Positions 48,698 to 60,770 of a stretch of DNA of 64,000 nt are shown here, piece by piece (positions within the stretch are counted from its first letter, which is position 1; each line of letters opens with the position of its first letter). The notes beneath the pieces are model-generated. The model saw only the letters and a list, made by a program, of their open reading frames with translations. It ran no database searches and had not been told where the DNA came from. The stretch comes from Isoetes taiwanensis (Eukaryota > Streptophyta > Lycopodiopsida > Isoetales > Isoetaceae), in the NCBI GenBank assembly GCA_021234155.1, contig JAJEKV010000173.1, positions 512,843 through 576,842 on the forward strand, read 5' to 3'. The translations under genes and the position numbers were made by a program.

Positions 48698-48937
48698 AAT
48701 GTCATCGATTCGCGTGGCGGATCGACATTCTTGCACAAGACGAGCATGCATGCATTGCATGCATCGCATGCATACATTTTTAGACCGTTCATCAGGTTGG
48801 GGGATCGCTATTTATTGCGGAGTTCTTCATCGACGTTTCATCGGCACTTTCATCTCTCGCCAGTATCCATGGCTCCCACCCTTTCCCCCGCCCCAAAAAA
48901 TTGTTATTTATATGTTCATATTTGTTATAATTGTCGC

Positions 48938-49050
48938 GTGACACGCATGACCAGCCCCTCGCTTTTTCGAGGTGTAAATGTTGTTTTTTGTCGCGTGGCA
49001 TGCGTGATCAGCCCCTCACGCATGCGTGATCAGCCCCTCACTTTTTGAGG
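48938..49050. repeat. CGCRTG..AGCCCCTC repeats
   Basis: Three degenerate copies of a cgc(a/g)tg..catgcgtga.cagcccctc unit, two of them followed by ctttttgagg-like words. Confidence 0.6.
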
Positions 49051-49193
49051 TTTTTTCGCTATTGGTTTTTCTGTTGGTGATGTGCAGGTCCAAGGGTGAT
49101 GCGCGACTTCGGTATTCTCGGTGGAGCGTGGGTTTTTTTGTGGGAACATTTAGCAGCCCTGCGTTGTCCAAGCCCCTTGCCGAGATTTTATCG

Positions 49194-49411
49194 CTAGGGT
49201 TTTTCCTCGAAAACCCGAAAGGGGATAGATAGGCTTGTCAATCATCACAGCAGCAGTATACAATGTTTTGAATAGAGAGGGGTAGCCGACCATAGGAACA
49301 ATATCAGACTACCCCGTAAAAAGAAATGTGCACGGCAATATAGAAGGGTAATGGCGACAACTCATCGGGATAAAAACCCCCGCCCTTTCGGGTTTTCGAG
49401 GAAAACCCTAA
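49194..49411. repeat. Inverted repeat, arms of about 31 bp
   Basis: tagggtttttcctcgaaaac with cgaaagggg at 49196-49226 faces its inverted copy at 49381-49411, about 155 bp apart. It may be a MITE end pair, but no flanking duplication was seen. Confidence 0.7.
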
Positions 49412-49604
49412 TGAGAAATGGTCGCCAACAACCTTGAATGTGTTGCCTGGAAAACCGAAGGAGATGGGTTGATGGCTTAACACAAAAATATAGCGAGTGA
49501 CCCCGTAAGACGGCGGAAGCCCGCAAGCAACACAAAGAACCCCTAAAAACACCCGCGGAATGGTTAGAGAAAAGCAAACTTATGCCCCACGCAGCCAGGC
49601 GGGA

Positions 49605-49780
49605 AGGGAGGGAAGCAACGAGAATAGAAGAAGAGTTTGCCGAGAAAGACGCCGATAACCGGTCCGAAAGAGGAAATGGCCTTATATAGTAGCTCATCCC
49701 TTCCAGAATGGCGCATCCGATGGCTCGGATCGATGCTATTCTCGGGGAAGGGACTCGCAAGAGACACAAACCGGCCGACT
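49605..49780. repeat. Internal copy of the AATG element's right-hand segment, empty CACTA site
   Basis: Matches 54835-54916 joined to 57446-57530: agcaacgagaatagaagaag, gccgataaccggtccgaaag, then ccttatatagtagctc and cgatccgatggctcgg-like words. It lacks the CACTA insertion, so it gives the undisturbed target sequence. Confidence 0.85.
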
Positions 49781-49889
49781 ACCGTGAGAACTTCCTCAAC
49801 TATAAGCCGATGGCGTGAAAACCCGCAAGCAAACACAAAGAACTCTAAAAAACACCCGTGAATGGTTAGAGAAAATCCAACATGTAGCA

Positions 49890-50220
49890 GAAAAAAAGAG
49901 AGCATCAACCCATAGGGTGGAGAACAGCATCACCCAACGGGTGGAAAACAATTACGTAAAAAGAAATATGCATCACCCTTGCGGTGGAAATAAACAGCAT
50001 CACCCGCAGGTGGAGATAGCATCACCCATATGGTGGAGAAAAGCATGACCCAATGGGTGTAACAATCATATAAAAAGAAATATGCATCACCCTCGAGGTG
50101 GAAATAAACAACATCACCCGGAGGTGGAGAAAAAGCGTCACCCAGCGGGCGGAAGAAAACATGAGAAATAGAAATGTGTGTCACCATCACGGTGGAAATA
50201 AACAGCACCACCCACAAAAA
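49890..50220. repeat. Array of short hairpins (CACCC-loop-GGGTG)
   Basis: About ten units of the form catcaccc, 3-5 variable bases, gggtgga or ggtggag, joined by A-rich spacers such as aataaacag and aaaaagaaatatg. Each unit can fold on its own. The loop differs almost every time while the stem is kept. Confidence 0.85.
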
Positions 50221-51240
50221 ATGGTCCCATAGAAACCCATGTCACAAAATTGCAATGGAGTGCCAAACGCTCAATGCGGAGCCAAACGCAATATGCATCA
50301 TATCCAGAGAAAGTTAAATAGCAAATATGCCAATGATATATAATGATCATACCAAAATAGAAAAAGAAAAAGATCCACTACAAGTGCAAAAAGCCCTCAA
50401 AAGACAGCTAGAAATGGATTTCTCGAGATAACTAGAATCAGGTAGAACCAGCACCATGCACAAAACTAGAATGTACTCAATATAACACCTTGTGTACAAT
50501 GTGCAACGTAAGATACTCCCATCAAGACAAAGAGAAACCTAAAAAGGAAAGATGATCCAATAGAAACCCATGTCGCAAAATCTCAAGGCGGTGCCAAACA
50601 CAATATGGATCATATCCAGATAAAGCCAAATACGCCAATGATATAGAATGATAGCGCCGAAAAAACCTAGAATACTAAAGAACTTTAAGAACACGATGTC
50701 AAACTAGAATTTGCCAAATAAGACGTACTTGCGACAAAAAATGCAATACAACGCAGTTGTTAAACAAGATGTGAATGTGGAACAAAGGAGAAATGATAGT
50801 GTCAAATGAGAGGTCATAAGGAAAATAATAGGACATTTGGAGCGAGGAAGGGATGCGGCAATATGAATAGCACTGTGAATATGAAGAGGTGGAGGGAGAA
50901 GTGGCAGACATGTCAGTACAAATCAAGAGGAGGGTCAAGGGAGAGGAGGGTGAAGTTAAATTTGGATCACATCATGGATCAAGAAAAATGAGGCTTAAGT
51001 TTGAAGAAAAGTAAGATGGCTATGCACAAACAATTCATGACAAATGTGAGGCCAAAGTCAAGGTGCGGTTATGGCCAAGAGAAAAGAGGAAATGAAAATC
51101 AACAGTGGCAAGGTCAAAGAGAAGTGCCAAGAGGTTAGCCATATGGTAGAATGACTACATAGAAGGACATATTGTCAGCAAAACGAGGGTCGTACAACTG
51201 GTCTGCAATAAGAAAGCAAATGTTAGCACAAACAAGAGCA
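50090..51240. repeat. Segmental duplication, copy 1
   Basis: Matches 51715-52640 in order. Both have hairpin units, then a catgtcacaaaattgcaatgg block, a ctagaaatggatttc-type block, and a block starting aaatgaggcttaagtttgaa and including ccatatggtagaatgac and ggtctgcaataagaaagc. Copy 1 also has an extra internal catgtcgcaaaat block near 50570. Confidence 0.8.
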
Positions 51241-51714
51241 AGGTTAAGAGGAAGAATTGAGATTGAGGTTAACGCGAATCATCATAAATCGAGCAAAACG
51301 AGGGTGAAGGAGTCAAAGGTAAGTTATGGCCAATGAAAAGAAGAAGATGGAGGTCAAAAATGCCAAGGTCGGGATGGAGTGCAAGGAGGTAAGCCAGATA
51401 GTAGAAAAGGATAAATGAAAATACAATGACTAGGTAAAGTGACGGGTTATAAATAAAGCTAGGGCCATATGTAGGGTCGAAATACTAAAGCAAAAAACAG
51501 TAGTGGACATGATAAATGAACCAAAAACACAAGGACTATCGGAAGGGACATGTTAGAAAAATAAGAACGCCAGTTGAAATGTAAAATATAAAAGAATGCC
51601 GAATGATAGGGCCGAATGAATGTACATGACGGGGAAGCGGTAAGCTGCACAACAACAAGCACTCAAATCGATGTGAGCGATTAGTAATGAGGAAAATCAA
51701 CAATACATGAAAAA

Positions 51715-52640
51715 GAGAAGATAGCATCACCCGGAGGGTGGAGAAAAAGCGTCACCTAGCGGGTGGAAGAAAAACCATGATAAATAGAAATTTGCGTCCC
51801 CATCGGGGTGGAAAGAAACAGCACCACCCACAAAAAATAGTCCAAGAGAAACTCATGTCACAAAATTGCAATGGAGTGCCAAACGCAATATTTGGCACAT
51901 CTAGACATAGCTAAATAGCAAATATGATGAATAATAATAGCACAATGCACAATGATATCCCAATGCACTGTGAACAAAGAGCTCAATGGCTAGCTAGAAA
52001 TGAATTCCCTGGCAAATGATGCAGAAGGATAGCATAATGCACAATGCACAATGATAGCACAATTTAGTGAAAAAGATCTCAACAACCAGCTAGAAAGGAA
52101 TTCCCCAAGACAACCAGAATGAGGCAGGACTAGCACCCTGCACAAAAATAGAATGCGCCCAAGATAATACCCCATGCACAATAACTCAATATACGCCACA
52201 TCTAGAGAAAGATAAGCATCAAAAAGAAAAAATGATCCACTAGAAACCCATGTCACAAAATTGCAATGAAGGGCCAAATGCAATAGTTGGCACATCCAGA
52301 CACAGCTAAAGAGCAAATATGCAAATGGTGTATAATGATGTGTTGGAAAAACGTAAACGGGACAGAAGAACCTCAAGAACATGACGCCAAAACTGCAACC
52401 TGCCAAAAAATGAGGTTTAAATTTGAAGAAAAATAGGATGGCTATGCACAAGCAATGTATGTCAAATGTGAGGCCAAAATCAAGGTGAGCTTATGGCCAA
52501 GAGAACGAGGAAACGAAAGTCAACAACGGCGAGGTCCCAGTGGAGTGCTAGGAGGTTAGCCATATGGTAGAATGACGACGTAGAAGGACATATTGTGAGC
52601 AAAGCTAGTGCCGTACAGATGGTCTGCAATAAGAAAGCCA
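51715..52640. repeat. Segmental duplication, copy 2
   Basis: Second copy of 50090-51240, starting again with three hairpin units at 51720-51830. Substitutions and small indels are frequent, so it is older than the CACTA insertion. No coding in either copy. Confidence 0.8.
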
Positions 52641-53279
<639 letters not shown>

Positions 53280-53978
53280 GGTTGTTGGAGGTAAACCCGA
53301 GAAGAGGAAGCTGTGATGTCACTATAGATGAGCCTGAAAATGATCAAAGGGGGCCAGGTTGACAAAAGAGTGGAGATGGTTATGGGTAGGACAATTGTGT
53401 GGAAGGAAGAGTGGAGAGACAGCAGCAAGGTGAATCAAGGTCAAATCGAAATCCCAAGCTCAAGATAGAACTCCAAGTCGAAAATGAGGAGAAGTGCGCT
53501 AACCCCTCCCGCGCATCCAACCAGAGATACCTGTAGAAAAACATTGAAGGAGCACCACTAGAGTTGAAAATGAATATTTGCAAACCCTAAATATCTTGGA
53601 TTGGTGAGGTTGAGGATACAAACCCACAAGCTATAGAAAAATAAAGATATGCTTTAAATATAAAAATACCACAATAAATCCAAAAGAACGAAATGGATGC
53701 ATTAATTTAATGGGTTGAGACATAGGGTGTCAAATAGAGGATCAACATTAGAGAAGCAAGAGAGACGTAGATAATAAGGGTCAAATGAATATCTGTAAAT
53801 GAGCATGCAGATAATAGAATAGAAGAAGCTTGTTCAAATATGAGAGGATCAAAAAATATAAGTTGGCAAGAGGAGCCCAGTTAAAGCTATCTATGATGAG
53901 AGGATAACAACATAAGTAGACGAGATGAAACCCGTGGAAAGTTTAAGTCCAGACGATGACTACAAGAGAAGAAGCATA

Positions 53979-54075
53979 CGTTAGCGGGAATATTAAACTC
54001 AACCAACTAAAGCTAAAAACAAAATGGGTTAGCGGGAATATTAAACTTAACCAACTAAAGCAAAAACCAAAATGG
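53979..54075. repeat. 47-bp tandem duplication
   Basis: Two adjacent units containing gttagcgggaatattaaact and aaccaactaaagc, differing at a few bases. Confidence 0.85.
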
Positions 54076-54144
54076 ATTGACAATACCATGGCTCGAACCC
54101 TCATCCATAAAATGACAAACCGACACCTTAACACGTCAACCGTC

Positions 54145-54650
54145 TGTTATACGTCAACCGTCTGTTATCTGTGCAAAATACAAAAAACAATCGAAGGATT
54201 CCATCCGAAAAAACAACCTGGACCAGAGATGCATGCGAGAAACGTTACTCCTTCATGCATAAATCAGCCAGCATGCACGAGGCAATTACCAGCGGCGGAA
54301 GATCAATCACGCAGTAAAATACATAGAAACTGGCAAAGCAAGATGAAGACTTCTCAGATGCCGGAGCTGCCCAAATCTCTATGAATTGATTCGATTCTGA
54401 CGAATCCGCCCTGCATGCAACAAGATACTGCAAAGAAAGATACCAGGGCCGACTTCAAAGCATTGGTGTCCCTGTGAGGAAATAACCCATCTGCTATCTG
54501 TGCAAAAAACGAAAACAATCGAGAAGTTCCATCCGAAAAAAACAATCTGGACTAGATGCATGCAACAAAAGCGACTCCTTCAATTGACATGCACAAATCA
54601 GCCAACATTCACGAAGAAATTGCGCGAAGAAAGAATAAAGCACGCCTCAG
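54145..54650. repeat. Direct repeats of about 150 bp, offset about 325 bp
   Basis: The block ctgttatctgtgcaaaa, aacaatcga, ttccatccgaaaaaa, tgcatgc, actccttca, aaatcagcca at about 54160-54310 recurs at about 54490-54650 with many small changes. Confidence 0.75.
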
Positions 54651-54949
54651 ATTGTGAATCCTCCGCATAGCATGCAAAGCAAAGAAATTTCTTTCAAGAA
54701 ACCATGAGAAAGAGCAAGCGAAAAGGGAAGGAAAGAGGAAGAGCAATCTAAAAGGGGAGAAAAGAGGAAGAGCAATCAAAAGGAAAAAGAAAAAGAGCAA
54801 GTCTCCAAAGAGGAGAAAAGAGGATGGATAGAGCTAAGGGAAGCAACGAGAATAGAAGAAGAGCTGCTGTGAGAAGACGCCGATAACCGGTCCGAAAGAG
54901 GAAATGGCCTTATATACACTATAAGAGAACAGTGATTTATTGTCATTTT

Positions 54950-55600
54950 TTTGTCACTAAAATAATGTGTCAAAAAACTGATACAAAAATGACAACAACA
55001 ATGACATAAATAAATGACAATAAATGTGACAATAGTGTGATGCACTAGTGACAAAAAAAAAATGATAAAAGGATGATGGAAATGTGACTATAATATGACA
55101 ATAAAATGTCATGGTTTTTACAAAACTATATGTAAAAAATGTGACAATAGATTGACTTAATACTGACAAAAATGGTGACAAACAAATGATATAAATCTGA
55201 CTATAATCTGGCAACAAATGACACATCTCTGACAATAGACTGAAATAGTTTTGACAAAACCATGTGCCAAAAATATGTCAATAGACTGACTTTATAATGA
55301 CAAAGAAATGATATACATTTGACCATAGTATGATAATAAAATGTCATAACTTTGACTTAGAAGTTGGAGAACAAATGGCACAAATGTGTCAACAGTGTGC
55401 CAATAGAGTGCCTCAAATCTAACAAAAGGGAGAGAATAAGATGACAAAAAGGGTGACTATAAAGTGACAATAAGTTGATTTCAAAATGTCAATACAGTGA
55501 CAATAAGTTGACTTTGAAGTGACAATAGGATGACAAAAAAGTGCCAATAAACTGACTTTGAAGTGACAAGCTGACAAAAAATTAATCGAGAAGTCAAAGA
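54950..55600. repeat. CACTA sub-terminal repeats (tgacaata/tgacaaaa)
   Basis: Words such as gtgacaata, tgacaaaa, aatgtgacaata and tgactt recur many times in direct orientation. The opposite end (57120-57440) repeats the same motifs. Such repeats bind transposase in known CACTA elements. Confidence 0.85.
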
Positions 55601-56462
55601 TATTATCATCAATCCTCATTTTAATCATCATTGTTAGACTCTAACATAGTAGCATCAATGAGACGTCTGCACCTCGGTACAACATGAACTACAATCCACC
55701 ACGTTGGGTTAATAGGGTTTTTAAAAAAGAAAACATGTTCCACTTGTTTAGAATAAACAAATAGCTCATTCATTTCTCCAAGAATCAATCTCGTAGAAAC
55801 CTGAAGGATGTGATCTCATGGTCTGATTTCTGCCTCTATAAACAACCTTGAACCACTTTGCTTTCAAGATGGTTACATGAAATGAACGGAAGTTAACATC
55901 AATAATATCAGTAATTTGCCCAATGTAGAATCACCCGTAATAGATTGCCGATCACGTTGACATGCATCAATTCTTCACATTCACCATATTGACCCTACAA
56001 GACTTGTGAAAAGATTCAATCCTACTATGACTAGCCAAATTGTCAAAAAGAGGAAAGGAGGGAAGACATAAAAAAATGATTTCCTTCTCTTCAATAGTCA
56101 CCTTTAGAATTAGCCAACGCGTTTATAGATATCAATGGCTAGAATTAACCAATGTAGTTGACCAAATTAATCATATCCTAATGGAACATAGGAATGATAT
56201 TAGAAACTAATGTGCCACGTTAAGGAAGTATCAAATAGATGAGCGAGGGGCAAAGATTATTAGTCATGAGAAATTTGAGATTGGAGAATGATATTTCTGG
56301 ACTAGGAGAATTTTAAGCGAGGAAACTTGGACATGTTGTATGAAGATTATAAGTTCTCCAAGTATGATTGCCCATTTATTTGAACATATTGTATGAAGAC
56401 TATGAGTTCCATAAGCATAAAAGACCATATATTTGGAGTATTTGCAGGCTGGCATTTGTGAT

Positions 56463-56599
56463 GCATAGGCAAAAAAATATCGAGTTGCTAGTATATCACT
56501 AGAAGTACAAGAAATGTATCGCGGCGGCCTTGCATAGGCAAAAAAATATCGAGTTGCTAGTATATCACTAGAAGTACAAGAAATGTATCGCGGCAGCCA
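56463..56599. repeat. 69-bp tandem duplication with CGCGGCGGCC hairpin
   Basis: Two units with period 69 starting gcataggcaaaaaaatatcg. Each ends cgcggc(g/a)gcc, and the last is followed by aaggccgccgcg, so a strong hairpin can form. Confidence 0.9.
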
Positions 56600-57579
56600 A
56601 GGCCGCCGCGAACATTTCTCTTTACCGACTTGGTGTCATTTCAAGAGGAAATTTTTGGACTAGACAACTCGTTGATTAGTCAATAGTTAATAGGCAAGAA
56701 CAATTAAACTCTTTCAACCGAAGAACTATCCAGTTCAAGAACTTGATAGGCAACCTCAGCCTTCTACTGGAACAAATAAATATGAAAGAAGATACAACCA
56801 CGTGCTACCTAGTATTGTTCTTCTCAAGTCAAATCTTGGAGCAGAAGAAAGAAAGCAAAGACTGTCATCAAATGTTGTGAATGCTAAGACTACCACTAGT
56901 TCAACACCTTCGGCAATTCTTGATATTTTAAGAGTTCCTAGAGAGCGTGGGGCTAAAATGTTGAAAATCGTGGTTAGCCATGTTCCCGTTGGAAACGTTG
57001 GAAACGGCTTTACCCAATGGGTTCTTTAACACTAACCCATCTTGTTTTACTGATAGAAGGCTCTATTGTTAAGAGGGTGAACACCCATTAGGTTTCCCAA
57101 TAACAGAGGATCTGAAATATGACAAAATAGGTGCCAAAGATTTCCCCAAAAAGTGATAAAAAGGAACTAAAATATGACACTGTAGATGACAATAAATTGC
57201 CAAAAAACAACCTAAGATATGACAAAATAGGTGTCAAAGAATTGCTCAAAAAAGTGCCAAAAAAATGCTATAAAGATGACATAAAGGGTGTCAAGAATTT
57301 GCCAAAAAAAATGACAAAAAACTGACGATGTATCGTCACCAATTTTTGACATTTTTATGGTCATATTTTTGTCAGTTCTGTGGAATTTGCTGTAGTCTAC
57401 AAAATGACAAAAAAACTGACAATAAACGCCCATTCTCTTGTAGTGATAGTAGCTCGTCCCTTCCCAGAATGGCGATCCGATGGCTCGGATCGATGCTATT
57501 CTGGGAAGAGACTCGCAAGAGACACAAAACCGGCCGATCGGGATGATGTTGTTTTCATGCGAGTCGCAGTGCAAGAATG

Positions 57580-58370
57580 AAGATTATCCACAGATATATG
57601 ACATGAAAGTGTTGGGTATCAAAGATGAAACTGCTATGGCATTTATTAATGACCCGACTGCTACATATGGATACAAGGGTAATTTTCTCAATGTAATTAT
57701 CGAAATATTGAGCAGAGCCAAAGGGATTTTCAGGACTGTTAAATATGACAAAAATGATATTCTTTCATTCAAAGTCCTAAAATATGTACATGCTGCTAGC
57801 TGTAGACCATATTATCAAGCTAGAAATATCAGCATTTCGCAGATTCTACCATACATGTACATTAATTCATGTCCCAGGGAAGCAGCTAAAGACATTAAAA
57901 TGCTTATAACGGACTTTGTCAAGAATGGTTTTGATTATAAAGGACCCAGTAGAGCTGTATACAAGTACATATACAATAATATTTCTCCAGGACTTCAATA
58001 TGACAATAGTACCATGCTGGAGTTCCTAAACAACTAATCTTCAAGGTAACAATTCAATCCGCATTCTATAGGCTTCTTAATAATGGGATGAGACTCAACC
58101 CCTATTGTGATAGTGGGGGTCAGCCATCCCCATGGTTACAGACTATTTACTTTAATAGGTATGTTCTTCCTCATTCCATGGTAGGTGGAAGGGTTTTTTT
58201 TAATTGCATTTGTGTTGGCTTCTAGATGATTCTAACTTGAAACATGTATAACCTTTCTGGAAATACACTACGTTATTGTGGTCATGAATATATAAAATGT
58301 GGTAGTCCAACAATTAAAGGTATTGAATATCCAATAGTTATAATCTGGCCTTGCATAATCCAGTGAACAT
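57580..58370 (+). pseudogene. Penelope-like reverse transcriptase, 3' part
   Basis: The frame to 58037 reads EDYPQIYDMKVLGI, GNFLNVIIEILSRAKGIFRT, ILPYMYINSCPREAAKDIK and VKNGFDYKGPSRAVYKYIYN, fitting the thumb region after the YMDD box. Past a stop and shift it reads VTIQSAFYRLLNNGMRLNPY (about 58046-58105) and LSGNTLRYCGHEYIKCGSP (about 58251-58307). The first residues are in frame with the FLDN end at 48318 once the AATG insertion is removed. No endonuclease domain was recognised. Confidence 0.6.
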
Positions 58371-58519
58371 TGGTGGCTTTTTTTAATCCAGTGGTCAAAG
58401 TGTATTGCTATCTACATGGCATATCTTGGCTTTTTTACTGCTATAGCATCTTTATGCACAATTATATAGGGTTTACAAGTATAATGTATATTTAACCCTA
58501 AAATAGGGTTTGTATTTAC

Positions 58520-58917
58520 TAATGGATGCCAGAAACAGTGATAAAGGTCGTTTGACCATGCTTTAGGTCAGACAGATTTCCCAAGGCCAAATATTTTTTG
58601 GGTAAAAGCGCCAACATTATGGGCTATGATTCTGATGGTTGCTCTACCTCTAGTTCGGAGAGGGAAGAACTAATATTTGCTGATCTGAAGCGGAAGCTCG
58701 AAGCATACGCTTTGGAGGAAGATAAACCTGAACTCGGCATGGATTCTAGAGTTACCAGAGGTGGCTATGGCCAAAGAAGAGGTGGCAGTTTCAAAGATGA
58801 TAGAATGGGCTATCAGAGAGGTCCTAAACAGGCTGGCAAAAGGCGCTAGGAAGATTATCAGGCTGCACATAAAGTCCAGGATACTCAAGAGTTGGAGGAT
58901 GATCCAGACTTCGATCA
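58520..58917 (+). other. Unidentified RGG-rich coding-like segment
   Basis: A frame starting near 58571 reads RFPKAKYFLGKSANIMGYDS, then ELIFADLKRKLEAYALEED, then an Arg/Gly/Gln-rich stretch (RGGYGQRRGGSF). A TAG at 58847 interrupts it, after which it stays open (EDYQAAHKVQDTQELEDDPD) to a possible donor at 58917 (CAG|GTTTCC). It may be the C-terminal part of the retroelement to its left. No family recognised. Confidence 0.35.
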
Positions 58918-59045
58918 GGTTTCCATTTGAATTCATAAGTTTAATGTTTAATCCTTGCTACAAGATATTGCAGATTCCATTATTCCCATCACGAATTTCT
59001 CAGGGTAAGATTGCTCAGAAAGGTTCAGGAATGAGCAATGGGCTT

Positions 59046-60770
59046 TAATATAATAATAATATAATATTTATTATCATGCCCTTTAGGACCTTGAGGTCAT
59101 AGAGCAGCAAATTACATATTCCTGTTTGATTGTAAATGAATTAAAAATAGTCTATGTGACTCAACTTTCTTGAGGTAACAACCTAGCTTTTGTGGATCCA
59201 TATCTAAGAGACTATGGAAATTATGAAAACTAATATCAAATATGTCCCTGAGTTCTACGTATGCTATGCATGTTAGGAACGCATGCTCTTCGTCTTCAAT
59301 ATCCCCGTTGGTGCACATCGAGCAAACTCGTTCTCCCCTTGGAATGCCAGACCATCTACCCATCTCTATTTGAAGCTTATGTGAGCCCGTGTGGTATCTT
59401 GCAATGGATTGCTTCAAGTGTCGCGGGATACATGCATGAAGATATGCTTTATCAGAGTACACAAGCATCATATTCACCTCCTTCATGTAGTAAGCCATTT
59501 TTGTGCCAGGTTCATCCCAAATCCGTTGCAATACTAGTGACTGCACCATGTCTCGCACCCCTATTTCTGAGTCTGGCCAACTTGTTCTGTTCAACCCCCA
59601 ACTATCCGTTCAATCCAATACATCTTTGTACCAGCCCATACTTGTGGATGCTTCTATGGCTTTCTTTGGGATCCGATCATCATCCATCATGCGTACCTAA
59701 CAAAAGTTATAGTCTGGATCAGTGCCTCCGCTTCCCGTGGCAATAAACCTGTTTCTGCTAGCATAATAGGATAGGGTGTTTGCTGTTTGATGCCCATCTC
59801 CTCTTGTAAAAATATCTTCTGAACATTCTCAACCTGTTTCCATAAGCTTTGGACAGAGTAGGCCCCCAGATTGGGGCACCATACACCAAAGTTTTGAAAA
59901 GCATTCTTTTCAACCCCCAGTCTTGTAACAATGCTTTGCGGCACCGTCTGAGCATACCATACAAAGCCGTTTTCCCTCCAGTTACACGTTTCTTAATACA
60001 CTCTTTCCATTTATATTTTGCACTGAACTCAAGGCCGAGATATTTATAATGACTTACCGTCTCCAAAGTTTCTCTGTTATAGGTGAAAAGCGGCCTGTTT
60101 ACTGTTCCGCAAATCATGATCTTGGATTTAGACAGATTGACTTTCATTTTCTTCTCCACGCAAAACTCGCTGAGTGTTACTAAATGTTCCTGGAGCTCTT
60201 TAGGTGTGGCTGCCAGTAGCACCACATCGTCGGCATAGAGTAACAATTGAATTACATAATCTCCAAGACGAGTCCCTACAAGCCCTTTCTGCTCCAACCA
60301 TGATTGCAATTCATCTATGTACAATCCAAAAAGCGTGGGCGACAACGGGCAGCCTTGCCTTACTCCTATTGTGCTTTGAATCTCTGTTGGATTATCTGCT
60401 AACCGAGCTCTAACTTCTTTGTAGAGTTGAGACACTGCACCCATAAGTGAGATCGGGACACCAATCTCTTTCATTCGATTGCCCAATTCATTTCTTGGAC
60501 CCGTATCAAAGGCTTTTGAGAAGTCAATGAAAGCAAGGAACAACGCCTTATTCGGTTTCTTAGCCTGTTCAATGAGCACCTTCAAAGCAAGGGCATGATC
60601 CAGAGTACTGTGCATTCTCCGAAACCCTTCTTGGCATGTAGCTCTTGCACCAGTGGCATCTGCCCATGTGCTCAGTTTCTACTCTAACAGGCAGCCTAAT
60701 AATTTGAAGTAAACACTTCCTACCATGATTGTACAGTAATGCAAACATCTGTTCTTGTACTAATATAATT
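59046..60770 (-). pseudogene. LINE (L1-like) ORF2, 5' truncated
   Basis: Read leftward from 60770. A degraded start TIMVGSVYFKLLGC with one stop leads to CQEGFRRMHSTLDHALALK. Then come FIDFSKAFDTGPRNELG (about 60528), IGVRQGCPLSPTLFGLYIDE (about 60370), LLLYADDVVLLAA (the catalytic box, about 60240-60205), SHYKYLGLEFSAKYKWKECI, GAPIWGP, and after a frameshift SWPDSEIGVRDM and the C-terminal Cys/His segment GERVCSMCTNGDIEDEEHAF (about 59340-59281). The stop is at 59112 and a TAA/TA-rich tail follows at about 59046-59080. The endonuclease domain is absent. Confidence 0.93.

Larger units (their letters stand above)
54917..57445. mobile_element. CACTA (En/Spm) element, 2,529 bp, non-autonomous
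   Basis: The ends are CACTATAAGAGAACAGTGAT and, inverted at the right, CACTACAAGAGAATGGGCGT. Each is followed by TTTATTGTCA and T-rich gtc words. A 3-bp duplication ATA lies at 54914-54916 and 57446-57448. The related sequence at 49681-49697 shows the same site empty. Sub-terminal regions are dense in tgacaata/tgacaaaa words. No TNPD/TNPA-like protein was recognised. The longest frame (56802-57029) is unlike anything known to me. Confidence 0.95.

Noticed and set aside
49890-50220. CRISPR-like array of regularly spaced repeats
   Set aside because: The conserved part is a 5+5 bp stem with variable loops, spacers are similar to each other and uneven in length, and the context is plant transposon DNA without cas genes.
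51990-52451. Hydrophobic minus-strand frame of 153 codons
   Set aside because: Lies in a duplicated non-coding block, and the other copy (50.3-51.0 kb) does not keep the frame open.
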